In this document: piece by piece, positions 9,150 to 18,346 of the stretch
How the letters are laid out: each line of letters opens with the position of its first letter
How positions within the stretch are numbered: position 1 is the first letter of the stretch
Assembly: GCF_023276405.1 (NCBI RefSeq)
Contig: NZ_JALRMO010000001.1
Span: forward strand, 5,701,001-5,765,000
Direction of reading: 5' to 3'
Length of the DNA: 64,000 nt
Source: Paenibacillus hamazuiensis
GTDB lineage: Bacteria; Bacillota; Bacilli; Paenibacillales; NBRC-103111
Notes under the pieces: generated by a model
Databases searched by the model: none
What the model saw: only the letters and a program-made list of their open reading frames with translations
What the model was told of the DNA's origin: nothing
Position numbers and translations under genes: made by a program

Positions 9150-10658
9150 TTACATTTCCACATCTTCGGTAATGACCCGCTTATTTCTGATCGAGGTAAT
9201 TATGCTAAAGAGCATAGACAGGATGGCGATCGATAAAATCGTCCCGGAAATCGGCCGCGTGAAGAAACCGAGGAAATCTCCTTTGAAAATGGTTAACGAT
9301 TGCAATAACGTTTTCTCCAGGAGAGAGCCGAGTACATAAGTCAGTATGATCGGAGCCAGCGGTATCTCCGCTTTTTTAAACAAATAACCCAGAATCCCGA
9401 ACACCAGCATGGCCCCTACGTCGAACATGCTGTTATTCAAGCTGTAAGTACCGACAATCGTAATAATAATGATGATCGGAAACAGCAGTTTAAACGGAAC
9501 CATCGTAATTCTGGCCCACACATTGGCCAGCGGCAGATTCATAATCAGCAGCATGGCATTGCCGATAAACATGCTGGCGATGATTCCCCACACCAAGTCG
9601 GGATTTTTCTGAAAAAGCGTCGGACCCGGGGTAAGGCCGTGCATGATAAAAGCTCCCAATAACACCGCAACGGTAGGCGAGCTCGGAATCCCCAGCGTAA
9701 ACAAAGGAATCAACGCGCCGCCGCAGTAGGAGTTGTTGGCGGTCTCCGGGCCGGCGACTCCCTCCAATGCCCCTTTCCCGAAGCGGGAAGGATCTTTAGA
9801 CAGCTTCTTTTCCATGGAATAGCTGAGAATCGTGGGAATGACCGAGTTGGTGCCCGGGATTAATCCGATAAGGAACCCCAGCACGCTTCCTCTGCCGATC
9901 GCCTTCATGGAAGGTCCCCACTCCTCCTTATTCGGCAGAAGCCCTTTTACTTTAGGTGGAGCCGAGGCTTTCCCTTTCAAGCTTTCTTCCGCGTTCAGAA
10001 ACAGTTCGGAAAGGCCGAACATACCCATCGCAATCGATATAAAATCAATGCCTTTCATCAATTCCGTTTGCCCGAACGCAAACCGTATAATGCCGGAGCT
10101 CTGGTCCTGGCCGATAAAAGCTAAAGATAATCCGAAAAGCGCTCCAATGATCCCTTTCAAGAGCGACTTCCCCATTAATCCGAGAAGCAGGGAGAGCCCT
10201 AAAATCACCAATGCAAAAAATTCGGGAGGGCCGAATTTAAGCGCCTGCTTCGCAAGAAACGGGCCGATTAATACCAACCCTACAATAGAAACGATGCCGC
10301 CGATGAAAGAACCGATCCCCGCAATACCGAGAGCCGCTCCCGCGCGCCCCTGCTTGGCCAGCGGATGGCCGTCCAGACAAGTAATTAACGAAGCGGCCTC
10401 CCCGGGGGTATTGATCAATACGGATGTAATGGTCCCTCCATACATCGAGCCATAGTAAATTCCGGCCAGCATAATAATGGCGGAAACCGGCTCAAGTGCA
10501 AAGGTCAGCGGCAACAGCAGCGCCGTTCCGGCTGTAGGCCCCAAGCCGGGAAGGACGCCGATGAACATGCCGAAGGAAACCCCCAGAAGGCAATACAGTA
10601 AGTTTTGCCATGTAAGTGCTGTCTCGAATCCATGCAGTAAGTAACCTAACGAGTCCAT
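9150..10658 (-). CDS. tctA: tripartite tricarboxylate transporter permease, large subunit
   Basis: The 502-residue polytopic protein has the two glycine/proline-rich family signatures: GMFIGVLPGLGPTAGTALLL near residue 30 and FLIGLIPGTNSVIPTILS near 258, with about 10-12 membrane helices between and after them. GTITSVLINTPGEAAS is another hallmark. It forms the channel for cation-coupled carboxylate uptake with TctB. Its start is 12 bp downstream of the tctB stop, consistent with coupled translation. Confidence 0.96.
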   Translation of the reverse strand: MDSLGYLLHGFETALTWQNLLYCLLGVSFGMFIGVLPGLGPTAGTALLLPLTFALEPVSAIIMLAGIYYGSMYGGTITSVLINTPGEAASLITCLDGHPLAKQGRAGAALGIAGIGSFIGGIVSIVGLVLIGPFLAKQALKFGPPEFFALVILGLSLLLGLMGKSLLKGIIGALFGLSLAFIGQDQSSGIIRFAFGQTELMKGIDFISIAMGMFGLSELFLNAEESLKGKASAPPKVKGLLPNKEEWGPSMKAIGRGSVLGFLIGLIPGTNSVIPTILSYSMEKKLSKDPSRFGKGALEGVAGPETANNSYCGGALIPLFTLGIPSSPTVAVLLGAFIMHGLTPGPTLFQKNPDLVWGIIASMFIGNAMLLIMNLPLANVWARITMVPFKLLFPIIIIITIVGTYSLNNSMFDVGAMLVFGILGYLFKKAEIPLAPIILTYVLGSLLEKTLLQSLTIFKGDFLGFFTRPISGTILSIAILSMLFSIITSIRNKRVITEDVEM

Positions 10659-10670
10659 TGATCCGTCCTC

Positions 10671-11120
10671 CTACCAGCCTAAATCGTTTACAGGCAACGG
10701 CACTTGCAAAATCACACCGAAAACCCAAAAAATAATAAACGCTATCGATACGGAGAGCCCCGCACTCCAATACCATCTGTAACCGCGCATAAACAAAATA
10801 AATAAGGTGACCGCGCTGCCGATTAAAAATCCGGCAAAAGGTACAATAATCATGAAAAGGATTAACGAACCCGCACATACCAGTACATTGACAAGCCCTT
10901 CGCCTTTAGGCAAAATCTTCGAGAATAAAATGATTTCTTTTTTGAGCGCAACGACAAGATAAACGATGGACAATACGAAAATGAATCCGCTTACCCAAAG
11001 CGGCAGCAGGCCGGGTCCCGGGCCGTATTCGCTGTAATAATCCATCGACAACGATTCCCAAAACATGATTCCGCTGAAGAGAATAAAGAAAAGCGCCATG
11101 TAAACGCCTAAATTTTTCAA
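10671..11120 (-). CDS. tctB: tripartite tricarboxylate transporter small permease subunit (TctB family)
   Basis: The 149-residue protein has four predicted membrane helices (near residues 8-25, 40-60, 80-115 in two segments, and 120-140) and the usual motif FWESLSMDYYSEYGPGPGLLPLW. The frame is open back to 11165, but that would overlap the upstream binding-protein stop. A TTG at 11120 with GAGGAAG 8 nt upstream gives the usual family length and is preferred. Works with TctA and the TctC-like proteins. Confidence 0.88.
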   Translation of the reverse strand: MKNLGVYMALFFILFSGIMFWESLSMDYYSEYGPGPGLLPLWVSGFIFVLSIVYLVVALKKEIILFSKILPKGEGLVNVLVCAGSLILFMIIVPFAGFLIGSAVTLFILFMRGYRWYWSAGLSVSIAFIIFWVFGVILQVPLPVNDLGW

Positions 11121-11158
11121 AATAAGCACTTCCTCATGGTGAATTAATTGATCTTGCC

Positions 11159-12187
11159 TTACCAACCGAGCAAACTTTTCAGTTCATTCACGCCGGCTTC
11201 TTCTTTCTGAAGCATCTTTTTGAAGTCTTCGCCTTTTGTGGTATCAATATTCAGCCCCATATCGCTCATTTTTTTAACGTGTTCGGGGTTTTTCATCGCT
11301 TTTTCCAGCGCCTCCTGGAGTTTGGCGACAATTTGCGGATCCATGCCTTTAGGACCGGCTATCCCTCTGATCGAATAATTTTCAATGTTCACACCTACAG
11401 CTTCTTTAAGCGTCGGCACATCCGGCAGCTGCGGAACGCGGTTTGGCATCATGACGGCGAGTACTTTCAGCTGCCCTTCTTTCATCGGATCAACCACTTC
11501 TCCGACCTTTGCAATAAGTACGTCTACGTGGCTTCCAAGCACGCTGGTCAATGCTTCCGATGTGCCGCTGAATTGTACGGCTCTGAATTTGGTTCCCAGC
11601 TGCTTGTTCATTTGCAACGAGGCAAAATGGTTGCCGGAGCCAACGCCGTTGCTGCTTGTGGAAAGCTCATTTTTCTTTGCATATTCGATCAAATCTTTAA
11701 CGTTTGCAAAGCGGTCATCCGAAGCGCGCACGGCGATAACGCCTGCATCCAAAACGTGGTTGATAATAAAATCAAAGCTGTCGAGGTTCTCTTTTCTTTT
11801 TGCGGTCGGATTCACATAACCGGTTATGAGACCCGGTGTGTTCACGTAAGCAAGCGTATAGCCGTCCGGCTTGGCGTTAAGCAGCTCGGAGTAACCGACC
11901 CATCCGCCGCCGCCCGGTTTATTTTCCACGACTACAGGTACCCCCAGTTCTTTCTCTAAAATCGGGGTCAGCAGACGCGCTCCAAGGTCAGTTCCGCCGC
12001 CTGCCGCAAAGGAAACGATCAATGTGATCGGCTTTTTCGGATAATCCGTCTTCGGTGCGCTCGTCTGGGTATTGGTCTGGGAACCGGCTGCGGCTTCATT
12101 GCTCTTTTTGGCCACCGGTGATGTGCATCCGGCCAATGCACCCAGGGCCAGAACACAAACCGCTGCAAACGCAAAACATTTTTTCAT
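11159..12187 (-). CDS. tctC: tripartite tricarboxylate transporter substrate-binding lipoprotein (TctC-like), first copy
   Basis: The 342-residue protein has a signal peptide with lipobox LAGC, a Gln/Thr-rich linker, then YPKKPITLIVSFAAGGGTD and VVENKPGGGGWVGYSELL. It directly precedes tctB and tctA, the canonical TctCBA order, so it is the best candidate for the core receptor. The other two TctC-like genes (8100-9119 and 2099-3133) lie downstream in the same run. Confidence 0.94.
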   Translation of the reverse strand: MKKCFAFAAVCVLALGALAGCTSPVAKKSNEAAAGSQTNTQTSAPKTDYPKKPITLIVSFAAGGGTDLGARLLTPILEKELGVPVVVENKPGGGGWVGYSELLNAKPDGYTLAYVNTPGLITGYVNPTAKRKENLDSFDFIINHVLDAGVIAVRASDDRFANVKDLIEYAKKNELSTSSNGVGSGNHFASLQMNKQLGTKFRAVQFSGTSEALTSVLGSHVDVLIAKVGEVVDPMKEGQLKVLAVMMPNRVPQLPDVPTLKEAVGVNIENYSIRGIAGPKGMDPQIVAKLQEALEKAMKNPEHVKKMSDMGLNIDTTKGEDFKKMLQKEEAGVNELKSLLGW

Positions 12188-12208
12188 GGCACAATCCCCC
12201 TTTGGGTT

Positions 12209-13078
12209 TTATTGTAATGCTTCAATGACATCCAGCCAGCGGCTCGGTGTTTTTCCATGAAACTTTTCCTTCAGATTGAAACGGGACAGTAGATCGAGTT
12301 TATCTTTTGCCGCTTTCGACATGGTCGAATCGATACTGGAGGATTCCAGCATATCGATGGAACCGGCCAGTTCAGCGGCTCTTCTGACCGCATGGATGGA
12401 TGTGCCGGTTACGAGCCGGTTCATCGTGTCTTCGAAGCTTTTGCCGTTCATGGTTTCGCTTATGGAACTGATGACGAGCTCGTCTACATGATAGTGGTGT
12501 GCCGCTTCCAACATCTCGAGCAGCAGAGCCGCAATTCCTTTCATGTAGATGCTGCGGATCAATTTAACCGCTGAAGCGTCTCCGGGATTGTCACTAACCT
12601 TGCTGATGTCCATCCCGTATGGAGACAAAAGCTCAATGAAAGCGTCGGTTCCGCTTCCGCTCGCCAGGATAGGCACCTTGTGCTTGTATACCGGCAGAGG
12701 CCCCATCATGGCTGCATCAACAAATTTTACCCCGTTCCCGCGAATATTGTCATTAATTTTTTGTTTCACAGTCGGGTTGGAAGCGGATACATCAATGTAA
12801 ATACAATTTTGCTTCAAGAACGGTTTTAAAGCGCCGCTGACTTCGTAAGCTTTGTCCGCAGGCACGGCAACGATCAGAATGTCGGTTTGGCTTAACACGG
12901 CCTCCGGTTCTTTCTGCAATCGCACCTGGGCTTTTTCCGCCCGTTCCTTAATTAAGGGACCGAATGTTGCGTCGTTCCACATCGGATCGTAAGCGACAAT
13001 GTCTACCTCGCCTTGCTGTTTCAGTCCTGCCGACATTTCAAATGCTGCCTCTCCAAATCCGATAAATCCCAGCTGCAT
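12209..13078 (-). CDS. 6-phosphogluconate-dehydrogenase-like NAD(P) oxidoreductase with DUF1932-type C-terminus
   Basis: The 289-residue protein begins with the NAD-binding motif LGFIGFGEAAFEMS, followed by VDVSASNPTVKQKI and MMGPLPVYKHKVPILASG, typical of the beta-hydroxyacid dehydrogenase superfamily. The C-terminal half (IYMKGIAALLLEMLEAA onward) matches the DUF1932 helical domain found in this subgroup. It should reduce or oxidise a 3-hydroxy acid. It lies 21 bp upstream of tctC and downstream of rraA; together with the Ldh2-type enzyme it implies two oxidation steps in the pathway. Confidence 0.87.
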   Translation of the reverse strand: MQLGFIGFGEAAFEMSAGLKQQGEVDIVAYDPMWNDATFGPLIKERAEKAQVRLQKEPEAVLSQTDILIVAVPADKAYEVSGALKPFLKQNCIYIDVSASNPTVKQKINDNIRGNGVKFVDAAMMGPLPVYKHKVPILASGSGTDAFIELLSPYGMDISKVSDNPGDASAVKLIRSIYMKGIAALLLEMLEAAHHYHVDELVISSISETMNGKSFEDTMNRLVTGTSIHAVRRAAELAGSIDMLESSSIDSTMSKAAKDKLDLLSRFNLKEKFHGKTPSRWLDVIEALQ

Positions 13079-13099
13079 CTCTCTCTATCCTTTCTATGA

Positions 13100-13271
13100 A
13101 GAGCGTGCTCAAAAAGGTACGTCGCTTCGGAGTAGGGGAAATCTCCCGGTCGTTCTTGAGATCGTAAATTTTTTAATAATATTAAGCGGATTATTTACGA
13201 TCTCAAAGGCGAACGCTATCGCTCCTTCAGCACACCCCTTAACTCCTTCGCTCGCTTTTTGAACACACTCT
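13100..13271. repeat. MITE-like palindromic element inside the operon
   Basis: The 172-bp element has terminal inverted repeats AGAGCGTGCTCAAAAAG (13100-13116) and CTTTTTGAACACACTCT (13255-13271), 15 of 17 paired. Inside is a perfect 14-bp inverted repeat TTGAGATCGTAAAT (13156-13169) / ATTTACGATCTCAA (13193-13206). It has no coding capacity and occupies the only large gap (213 bp) in the 11-gene run. It may be a non-autonomous mobile repeat; as RNA it would fold into a long hairpin between the rraA-like gene and the rest of the operon. Confidence 0.7.
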
Positions 13272-13291
13272 ATAATTTTAAATTTTGTAAT

Positions 13292-13957
13292 TCATTCCAT
13301 TCCATAGGGCGCCATCGCTGTTTTTAACCAAGACGGCTCGATTTCGCCCCGCCTTATGGATAGCTTGCGTTTCTCCTCATCTTCCGCTTTTTTCTCGGCC
13401 AGGGTGAGCACCTCGTCTACGATATTTCTTGGCACAATAACGACACCGTCATCATCGCCAACGACCAAATCCCCGGGCTGCACGGAAACCCCACCGCAGG
13501 AAATAGCCGTATGCAGCTTGCCGGGACCGTCTTTATGCGGCCCGTTCGGATTAAAGCCTTTGCAAAAAATCGGAAAATGGAGCTGGATGAGGGCCTCTTT
13601 GTCGCGTGCGGCTCCGTCAATGACGATTCCCTCCAGACCCTTTTTCTGTGCCGCCTCCGCCATCAGCTCGCCAAGGTAAGCGTTTGCGACATGGCCCTTT
13701 CCGTCTGCGACGATCACATAACCCTCCTGCCCCAAATTAATCGCTTGATGCAGGAAAAGGTTATCCCCCGGTCTCAAATCCACCGTCAACGCAGTGCCGA
13801 ACACCTTCATTCCGGATGAGACAGGTTTTATAGAAGGATCCATGGCCCCCGTTCGCCCCATCACGTCGCAAAAAAGAGATGCGCTAAGCCGCTTGGCTCG
13901 TTGAATAATCTCCTCAGGCAATAATGGCGAATTCATTCCAAAATAAAAATGGCTCAT
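13292..13957 (-). CDS. RraA-family protein (HMG/CHA aldolase or oxaloacetate decarboxylase type)
   Basis: The 221-residue cytoplasmic protein has the class II RraA-like aldolase layout. GDNLFLHQAI lies near residue 80, YVIVADGKGHVANAYLGELM contains the conserved Gly/Asp loop, then GIVIDGAARD with the Arg-Asp pair used to bind substrate and metal, and VQPGDLVVGDDDGVVIVP near 165. Family members cleave 4-hydroxy-4-methyl-2-oxoglutarate or related acids, or decarboxylate oxaloacetate. It is the promoter-proximal gene of the 11-gene run, downstream of an RpiR-type site at 14008-14023. Confidence 0.88.
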   Translation of the reverse strand: MSHFYFGMNSPLLPEEIIQRAKRLSASLFCDVMGRTGAMDPSIKPVSSGMKVFGTALTVDLRPGDNLFLHQAINLGQEGYVIVADGKGHVANAYLGELMAEAAQKKGLEGIVIDGAARDKEALIQLHFPIFCKGFNPNGPHKDGPGKLHTAISCGGVSVQPGDLVVGDDDGVVIVPRNIVDEVLTLAEKKAEDEEKRKLSIRRGEIEPSWLKTAMAPYGME

Positions 13958-14007
13958 TAATACTTCACCTCTAGCGTTGTAGTAAATATAACGACATATA
14001 TTTGTGT

Positions 14008-14023
14008 AGTAATATTTATTACT
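14008..14023. promoter_or_regulatory. RpiR-type operator upstream of the TTT operon
   Basis: AGTAATATTTATTACT is a 16-bp inverted repeat (7 of 8 pairs), 51 bp upstream of the rraA-like start. An almost identical site (one difference) is at 15095-15110 upstream of the RpiR gene. Both are followed on the plus strand by ATAGTAACATT (14034-14044 and 15124-15134), a possible extra half-site. Confidence 0.68.
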
Positions 14024-14130
14024 TTCGTAAGTAATAGTAACATTGATTTTTTTTCGTGTAAACCTTTTTTTCGGAATTCGTGCCGGTGCGCCGCTTTTAG
14101 AGTGTATTCATACTCTTTAAGACGGGAAAC

Positions 14131-14194
14131 AAAAAAAGGTGTGGGAAAAAAGCTATTCGGATTCAAGCCAATCCGAACTTCTTTTTCCCACACC
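14131..14194 (-). terminator. rho-independent terminator of the RpiR gene
   Basis: GGTGTGGGAAAAA (14138-14150) pairs perfectly with TTTTTCCCACACC (14182-14194), and ATTCGGATT/AATCCGAA pair inside it. On the minus strand the stem is followed by seven T (14131-14137). It lies 19 bp beyond the RpiR stop and separates that gene from the TTT operon, which must therefore have its own promoter. Confidence 0.88.
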
Positions 14195-14212
14195 CTTAAG
14201 GCTCTGGCTCTA

Positions 14213-15061
14213 TCAAGTTAAATGATAATTCGTTTCCTTGAGAATGGTATCCAGCTTATCGAGACGATGTTTTGTCTTCTCCGGGTAATGAATAACGACG
14301 GCGCTTATGATGTAATCCGCTATAAACATGGGAGCGATGATCGAATTATGAAACGCTACGCTGCTCACATTGCACGGTAAAACCGCATCCGAAAACTTGA
14401 CCAACGGGGAAGAATAGCTGTCGGTTATGGATATAACGTTCGCTTTGTTCTCCTTGGCGGCTTTAACGAACTCAAATACTTTTCTGGCATACCTCGGAAA
14501 GCTGGTCGCAATAACCAAAACCGATGAATCGAAGTCATGCACTCTTTCCGTCCATTCAAAATGATCGGCATGAACCAAATCGCAGTTGCCGAGCAGCCGG
14601 TTAAGCCCGTATGTCAAGCTTTGCGCTACGGGCAGCCCGCTTCTGACTCCCGTACAATAGATATGTTTTGCGGAAATAATCATTTCCAATATGTTTTGCA
14701 AAGAATCACTCGAATTCATTTCAACGGTCGACTGGATGTTATTGATGTGATTCTCGGCACAACGGACCCATAGATCGCTTCCGGTCGTATCTTTTAAATT
14801 AGCCGCCAATCTGGTATTCGGATCGGCTCTGTTCCGCAAAATTTCCTGGAGCCCCTTCTGAAATTCGGAATAGCCGGAATAACCCAAACTGAAGGTCAGC
14901 CTCATGATGGTAGTCGTACTCGTTCCGACCAATCCGGCTAATTGATCGACCGTCAAAAACGCCACATCAACCGGATTTTTGATGATATAGTCCGCAACTT
15001 TCCGCTGGGTCTCGGTTAACTCGGAAATTTTATTTTTTAATTGGATGATCGGATTTTCCAT
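14213..15061 (-). CDS. RpiR/MurR family transcriptional regulator (HTH_6 plus SIS domain)
   Basis: The 282-residue protein has an N-terminal HTH_6 (residues 1-75: TETQRKVADYIIKNP, then LVGTSTTTIMRLTFSLGYSGY) and a C-terminal SIS domain (about 125-260: KHIYCTGVRSGLPVAQSL, VLVIATSFPRYAR, NVISITDS). SIS domains bind phosphosugars or related acids. It is transcribed toward the TTT operon, and near-identical palindromes upstream of both suggest that it controls itself and the operon. Confidence 0.93.
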   Translation of the reverse strand: MENPIIQLKNKISELTETQRKVADYIIKNPVDVAFLTVDQLAGLVGTSTTTIMRLTFSLGYSGYSEFQKGLQEILRNRADPNTRLAANLKDTTGSDLWVRCAENHINNIQSTVEMNSSDSLQNILEMIISAKHIYCTGVRSGLPVAQSLTYGLNRLLGNCDLVHADHFEWTERVHDFDSSVLVIATSFPRYARKVFEFVKAAKENKANVISITDSYSSPLVKFSDAVLPCNVSSVAFHNSIIAPMFIADYIISAVVIHYPEKTKHRLDKLDTILKETNYHLT

Positions 15062-15094
15062 TTATCGGCTCCAGTTAGTAGTATTCTAAACCAA

Positions 15095-15110
15095 AGTAAT
15101 TTTTATTACT
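15095..15110. promoter_or_regulatory. RpiR-type operator upstream of its own gene
   Basis: AGTAATTTTTATTACT, 34 bp upstream of the RpiR start, differs by one base from the site at 14008-14023. Two copies of a 16-bp AT-rich dyad at the only two likely promoters of this block point to a shared regulator. Confidence 0.66.
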
Positions 15111-15135
15111 CTCCAACAACTACATAGTAACATTT

Positions 15136-16374
15136 TTATTTTTGAATTAAAAGATGTGCATCCTCCGAATTTCGATATTGCGAAGGCGTCATACCCTCCT
15201 GTTTCTTGAATACGCGGGCGAAATACGCGGGATCCTCGAAGCCCAGCTTCGATGCAATCTCTTCGATCGGAGTGCGGTCCAGCCGGAGCAGCAGCTTGGC
15301 TTCGCGGATTCGCAGGCCGTTCATAAAATCGGTCAGCGTGCGGCCGGTTTCTTTTTTGAACTGCCTGGAGAGATGCGCCGGATGAACCGAGCAATAGCGG
15401 GCCAAAGCTTCGAGCTCGAAAGGCTGTCCGAGATGCACCTCCAGGTAACCGGCCGCCTTTTGGACAAGCGCCGAATAACCGGCAAGCGTATACTGTTTGA
15501 CCATGCCGCAGTACTCCAGGCACATGCGCTCCACAAGCTTCTCATGCATGTCCAGACTTTCCAGCCGCTCGATCTCGATGGCGAATTTCTCCGACAGATG
15601 GTGCAGGTAAAAAGGAGGTACTTTCCCGCGCTCCGCGGAGATCCGCATAATGGTGTTCAGCACGATGAGGCCGTTTTTGACGGCCCGCAGCGGCCTTCCC
15701 GGATAACGCTCGGAGAAGTCGAACAAATTCCGCGACTTCAGAAACGATTCCTTCAGCTTTGCCATGTCCCCCTTCTGGATGGCGTGCATCATTTGTTTTT
15801 CCATTTTGTATCTGAGATCGATCAAATCGGCATGTTCAGGATCCGGCTGATAGAGGGCCTCCTGCAAAAGGGACCTTTTTTGCCCGGTTGTACCTGAAGA
15901 CGTTTGACGCACATCCATGAATTGCACTGAAATTTGCGGGATCTCGCCGATCCGGTGGACGACGCCGGCGATGCTGCGGATTTTGGAATTTCCCATCAGC
16001 TTAAGCCCGCGAAAAAAAGCTTCCAGCACGATCTGCTTGTTCTGCTCGATATGCGCTGCGCCGGCAAGCTTGGATAATTCGGGCATATGCGTCAGAAAAG
16101 GGCCGACCGCAAACAAACTTTCTTCCCCGTTCCACAGCGCGGCAACGTAAGACAAGCCAAGCTCATTCGTATAGACACAAGCCTGCTCCGGATACTGCCG
16201 CGCCGCATTCAGCATCGCCGATAAGTCGGCGGCCTGCCGCTCCTTGAGAAACTCCGGCAGCGGAGTCCGCTCAAAGGAAAGCTGCAGGCCGGCGGTTTCG
16301 TCCCAAACGTAGGTGTTCAGATCGGTCAAGTAAAACACAGTCGTACCTGCTTGAACTAATGAATTATTCTCCAT
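15136..16374 (-). CDS. AraC family transcriptional regulator
   Basis: The 412-residue protein has a long N-terminal sensing region (about 1-300) without a recognised domain and a C-terminal AraC double HTH: LEVHLGQPFELEALARYCSV, HLSRQFKKETGRTLTDFM, then IEEIASKLGFEDPAYFARVF. ATG at 16374 is preferred (AAGGTG 6 nt upstream). It is divergent from uidA with a 123-bp gap, so it is the likely activator of uidA in response to a glucuronide; the effector is inferred. Confidence 0.9.
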   Translation of the reverse strand: MENNSLVQAGTTVFYLTDLNTYVWDETAGLQLSFERTPLPEFLKERQAADLSAMLNAARQYPEQACVYTNELGLSYVAALWNGEESLFAVGPFLTHMPELSKLAGAAHIEQNKQIVLEAFFRGLKLMGNSKIRSIAGVVHRIGEIPQISVQFMDVRQTSSGTTGQKRSLLQEALYQPDPEHADLIDLRYKMEKQMMHAIQKGDMAKLKESFLKSRNLFDFSERYPGRPLRAVKNGLIVLNTIMRISAERGKVPPFYLHHLSEKFAIEIERLESLDMHEKLVERMCLEYCGMVKQYTLAGYSALVQKAAGYLEVHLGQPFELEALARYCSVHPAHLSRQFKKETGRTLTDFMNGLRIREAKLLLRLDRTPIEEIASKLGFEDPAYFARVFKKQEGMTPSQYRNSEDAHLLIQK

Positions 16375-16450
16375 ACTCCACACCTTTGTTCAATGTTAAA
16401 TAGATCCTATAAACACTATTCAAGTCTTATCTAATTTCATGTGTTCTAAG

Positions 16451-16456
16451 TATAAT
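16451..16456 (+). promoter_or_regulatory. uidA -10 box
   Basis: A perfect TATAAT lies 41 bp upstream of the uidA ATG, but the matching -35 is poor (TTATCT at 16427-16432, 18-bp spacer, 3 of 6). A strong -10 with a weak -35 is what an AraC-activated promoter usually shows. Confidence 0.5.
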
Positions 16457-16497
16457 GGATGTATGATAGCGATTTCAATCGGATTGGAGTGTTCGTT

Positions 16498-18297
16498 ATG
16501 TTATATCCTGTCGTCACTGAAACCCGAGGAGTCCTGGATCTCAACGGAATTTGGTCGTTCAAGCTGGACACCGGAAAAGGCTTTGAAGAAAAGTGGTACG
16601 AAAGCAAGCTTGATGATGCCATCTCCATGGCTGTCCCCGCCTCCTATAACGATGTCGGCGTAAATGCGGACATCCGCAGCCACGTCGGGTGGGTATGGTA
16701 CGAACGCGAATTCACGGTTCCCGCCATGCTGGCCTCCCAGCGGCTGGTGCTGCGTTTTGGCTCGGTCACACATGTCGCAAAGGTTTATGTAAACGGAGTT
16801 TTGGCCGTGGAGCATAAAGGCGGCTTCACCCCATTCGAAGCGGTGATCAATAGCTTGGTAACATCGGGGAAAAATCGGCTGACCGTAGCCGTGAACAACA
16901 TCGTCGACGAAACGACGCTCCCGGTGGGGCACTACAAGGAGGTCGACATTGAGGGATTGGGGAAGGTCGTACGCAACAACCCGAACTTCGACTTTTTTAA
17001 CTATGCCGGCATCCACCGGCCTGTCAAGCTTTATACGACACCGGCCGCCTACGTCAAGGATATTGCGGTGGTTACGGATTTGCAGGATTCCATGGGCATT
17101 GTCCGATATGAAATTGCTGTCGAAGGGGAAGGCGAAATTAAGGCGAGTGTCCTGGACGAATCCGGCGATGTCGCAGCGCAGTTTGAAGGCTTCACAGGGC
17201 AGGTTCAGATCCCGTCGGCCCGCCTGTGGGAGCCGCTGAACGCCTACCTGTACACGCTTCGGGTCGAGCTTTGCCGGGAAGGGCGGCTGATTGACGTATA
17301 CGAACAGCCCTTCGGCATCCGAACGGTGGAAGTGAAGGACGGACGATTCCTCATCAATCGCAAGCCGTTTTACTTCAAGGGCTTCGGCAAGCACGAAGAT
17401 TTCCCGATCCATGGACGGGGCTTCGACGAAGCGGTTAATGTGACGGACTTCCGGCTGATGAAGTGGATGGGCGCCAACTCGTTTCGCACCGCACATTATC
17501 CGTATTCCGAGGAACTGATGAGGCTTGCCGACCGGGAAGGGATCGTCGTCATCGATGAGGTGCCGGCGGTCGGGGTTCACTTGAATTTTGCAGCGACGAT
17601 GTTCGGGCAAAAGGCGCGACGCAACACCTGGGAGCATATCGGAACCTTCGGCCATCATCAGGATGTGATCCGCGAGCTTATCGCACGGGATAAAAATCAC
17701 CCCTGCGTCGTCATGTGGTCGATCGCCAACGAGCCCGCCTCCGAAGAGGACGGAGCCTATGAGTATTTCGCACCGCTGGTGAAGTTAGCCAAGGACTGCG
17801 ACCCGCAGCAGCGGCCTGTCACCATCGTCACCCACGGGTGGTCCACACCGGATACGTGCAAAGTGGCGGAGCTCGTCGATGTGCTTGCGCTGAACCGCTA
17901 TTACGGCTGGTACAGCGAAGGAGGCGAGCTGGCTTCCGCGAGACTCAAGCTGCACAAGGAACTACAGCAATGGACCGAGCGCTGCCCCGGCAAACCGATC
18001 ATGATGACGGAATACGGCGCAGATACGGTGGCGGGCTTGCACGATGTCGACCCTGTGATGTTCACGGAGGAATATCAGGTAGAGTACTTACGTGCCAATC
18101 ATGAAATATTCGACCGATTGGACTGCTTTGTCGGGGAGCAGGTGTGGAATTTCGCCGATTTTAATACAAGCCAAGGGATCCTCCGCGTTCAGGGCAACAA
18201 AAAAGGAGTATTTACCCGCGAGAGAAAACCTAAGGCCGCGGCGCACGAGCTTCGCCGGAGATGGTCGGCGATTCCGGATTTCGGTTACAAGAAGTGA
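16498..18297 (+). CDS. uidA: beta-glucuronidase (GH2)
   Basis: The 599-residue enzyme aligns by eye along its length with E. coli Gus[20 protein letters not shown] opens the sugar-binding domain, then [36 protein letters not shown] begins the TIM barrel. The acid/base glutamate is E412 in WSIANEP and the nucleophile E505 in [13 protein letters not shown] at 566-570 gives the N567/K569 pair that recognises the glucuronate carboxylate, separating it from beta-galactosidases. No signal peptide, so it acts in the cytoplasm on imported glucuronides. ATG at 16498 has GGAGTG 6 nt upstream. No transporter for glucuronides is adjacent. Confidence 0.97.
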   Translation: MLYPVVTETRGVLDLNGIWSFKLDTGKGFEEKWYESKLDDAISMAVPASYNDVGVNADIRSHVGWVWYEREFTVPAMLASQRLVLRFGSVTHVAKVYVNGVLAVEHKGGFTPFEAVINSLVTSGKNRLTVAVNNIVDETTLPVGHYKEVDIEGLGKVVRNNPNFDFFNYAGIHRPVKLYTTPAAYVKDIAVVTDLQDSMGIVRYEIAVEGEGEIKASVLDESGDVAAQFEGFTGQVQIPSARLWEPLNAYLYTLRVELCREGRLIDVYEQPFGIRTVEVKDGRFLINRKPFYFKGFGKHEDFPIHGRGFDEAVNVTDFRLMKWMGANSFRTAHYPYSEELMRLADREGIVVIDEVPAVGVHLNFAATMFGQKARRNTWEHIGTFGHHQDVIRELIARDKNHPCVVMWSIANEPASEEDGAYEYFAPLVKLAKDCDPQQRPVTIVTHGWSTPDTCKVAELVDVLALNRYYGWYSEGGELASARLKLHKELQQWTERCPGKPIMMTEYGADTVAGLHDVDPVMFTEEYQVEYLRANHEIFDRLDCFVGEQVWNFADFNTSQGILRVQGNKKGVFTRERKPKAAAHELRRRWSAIPDFGYKK

Positions 18298-18346
18298 ACG
18301 GCTTGAGTCAGACCCCGCTCCAAGCAAAATCCGTCCCGGCGGCAGG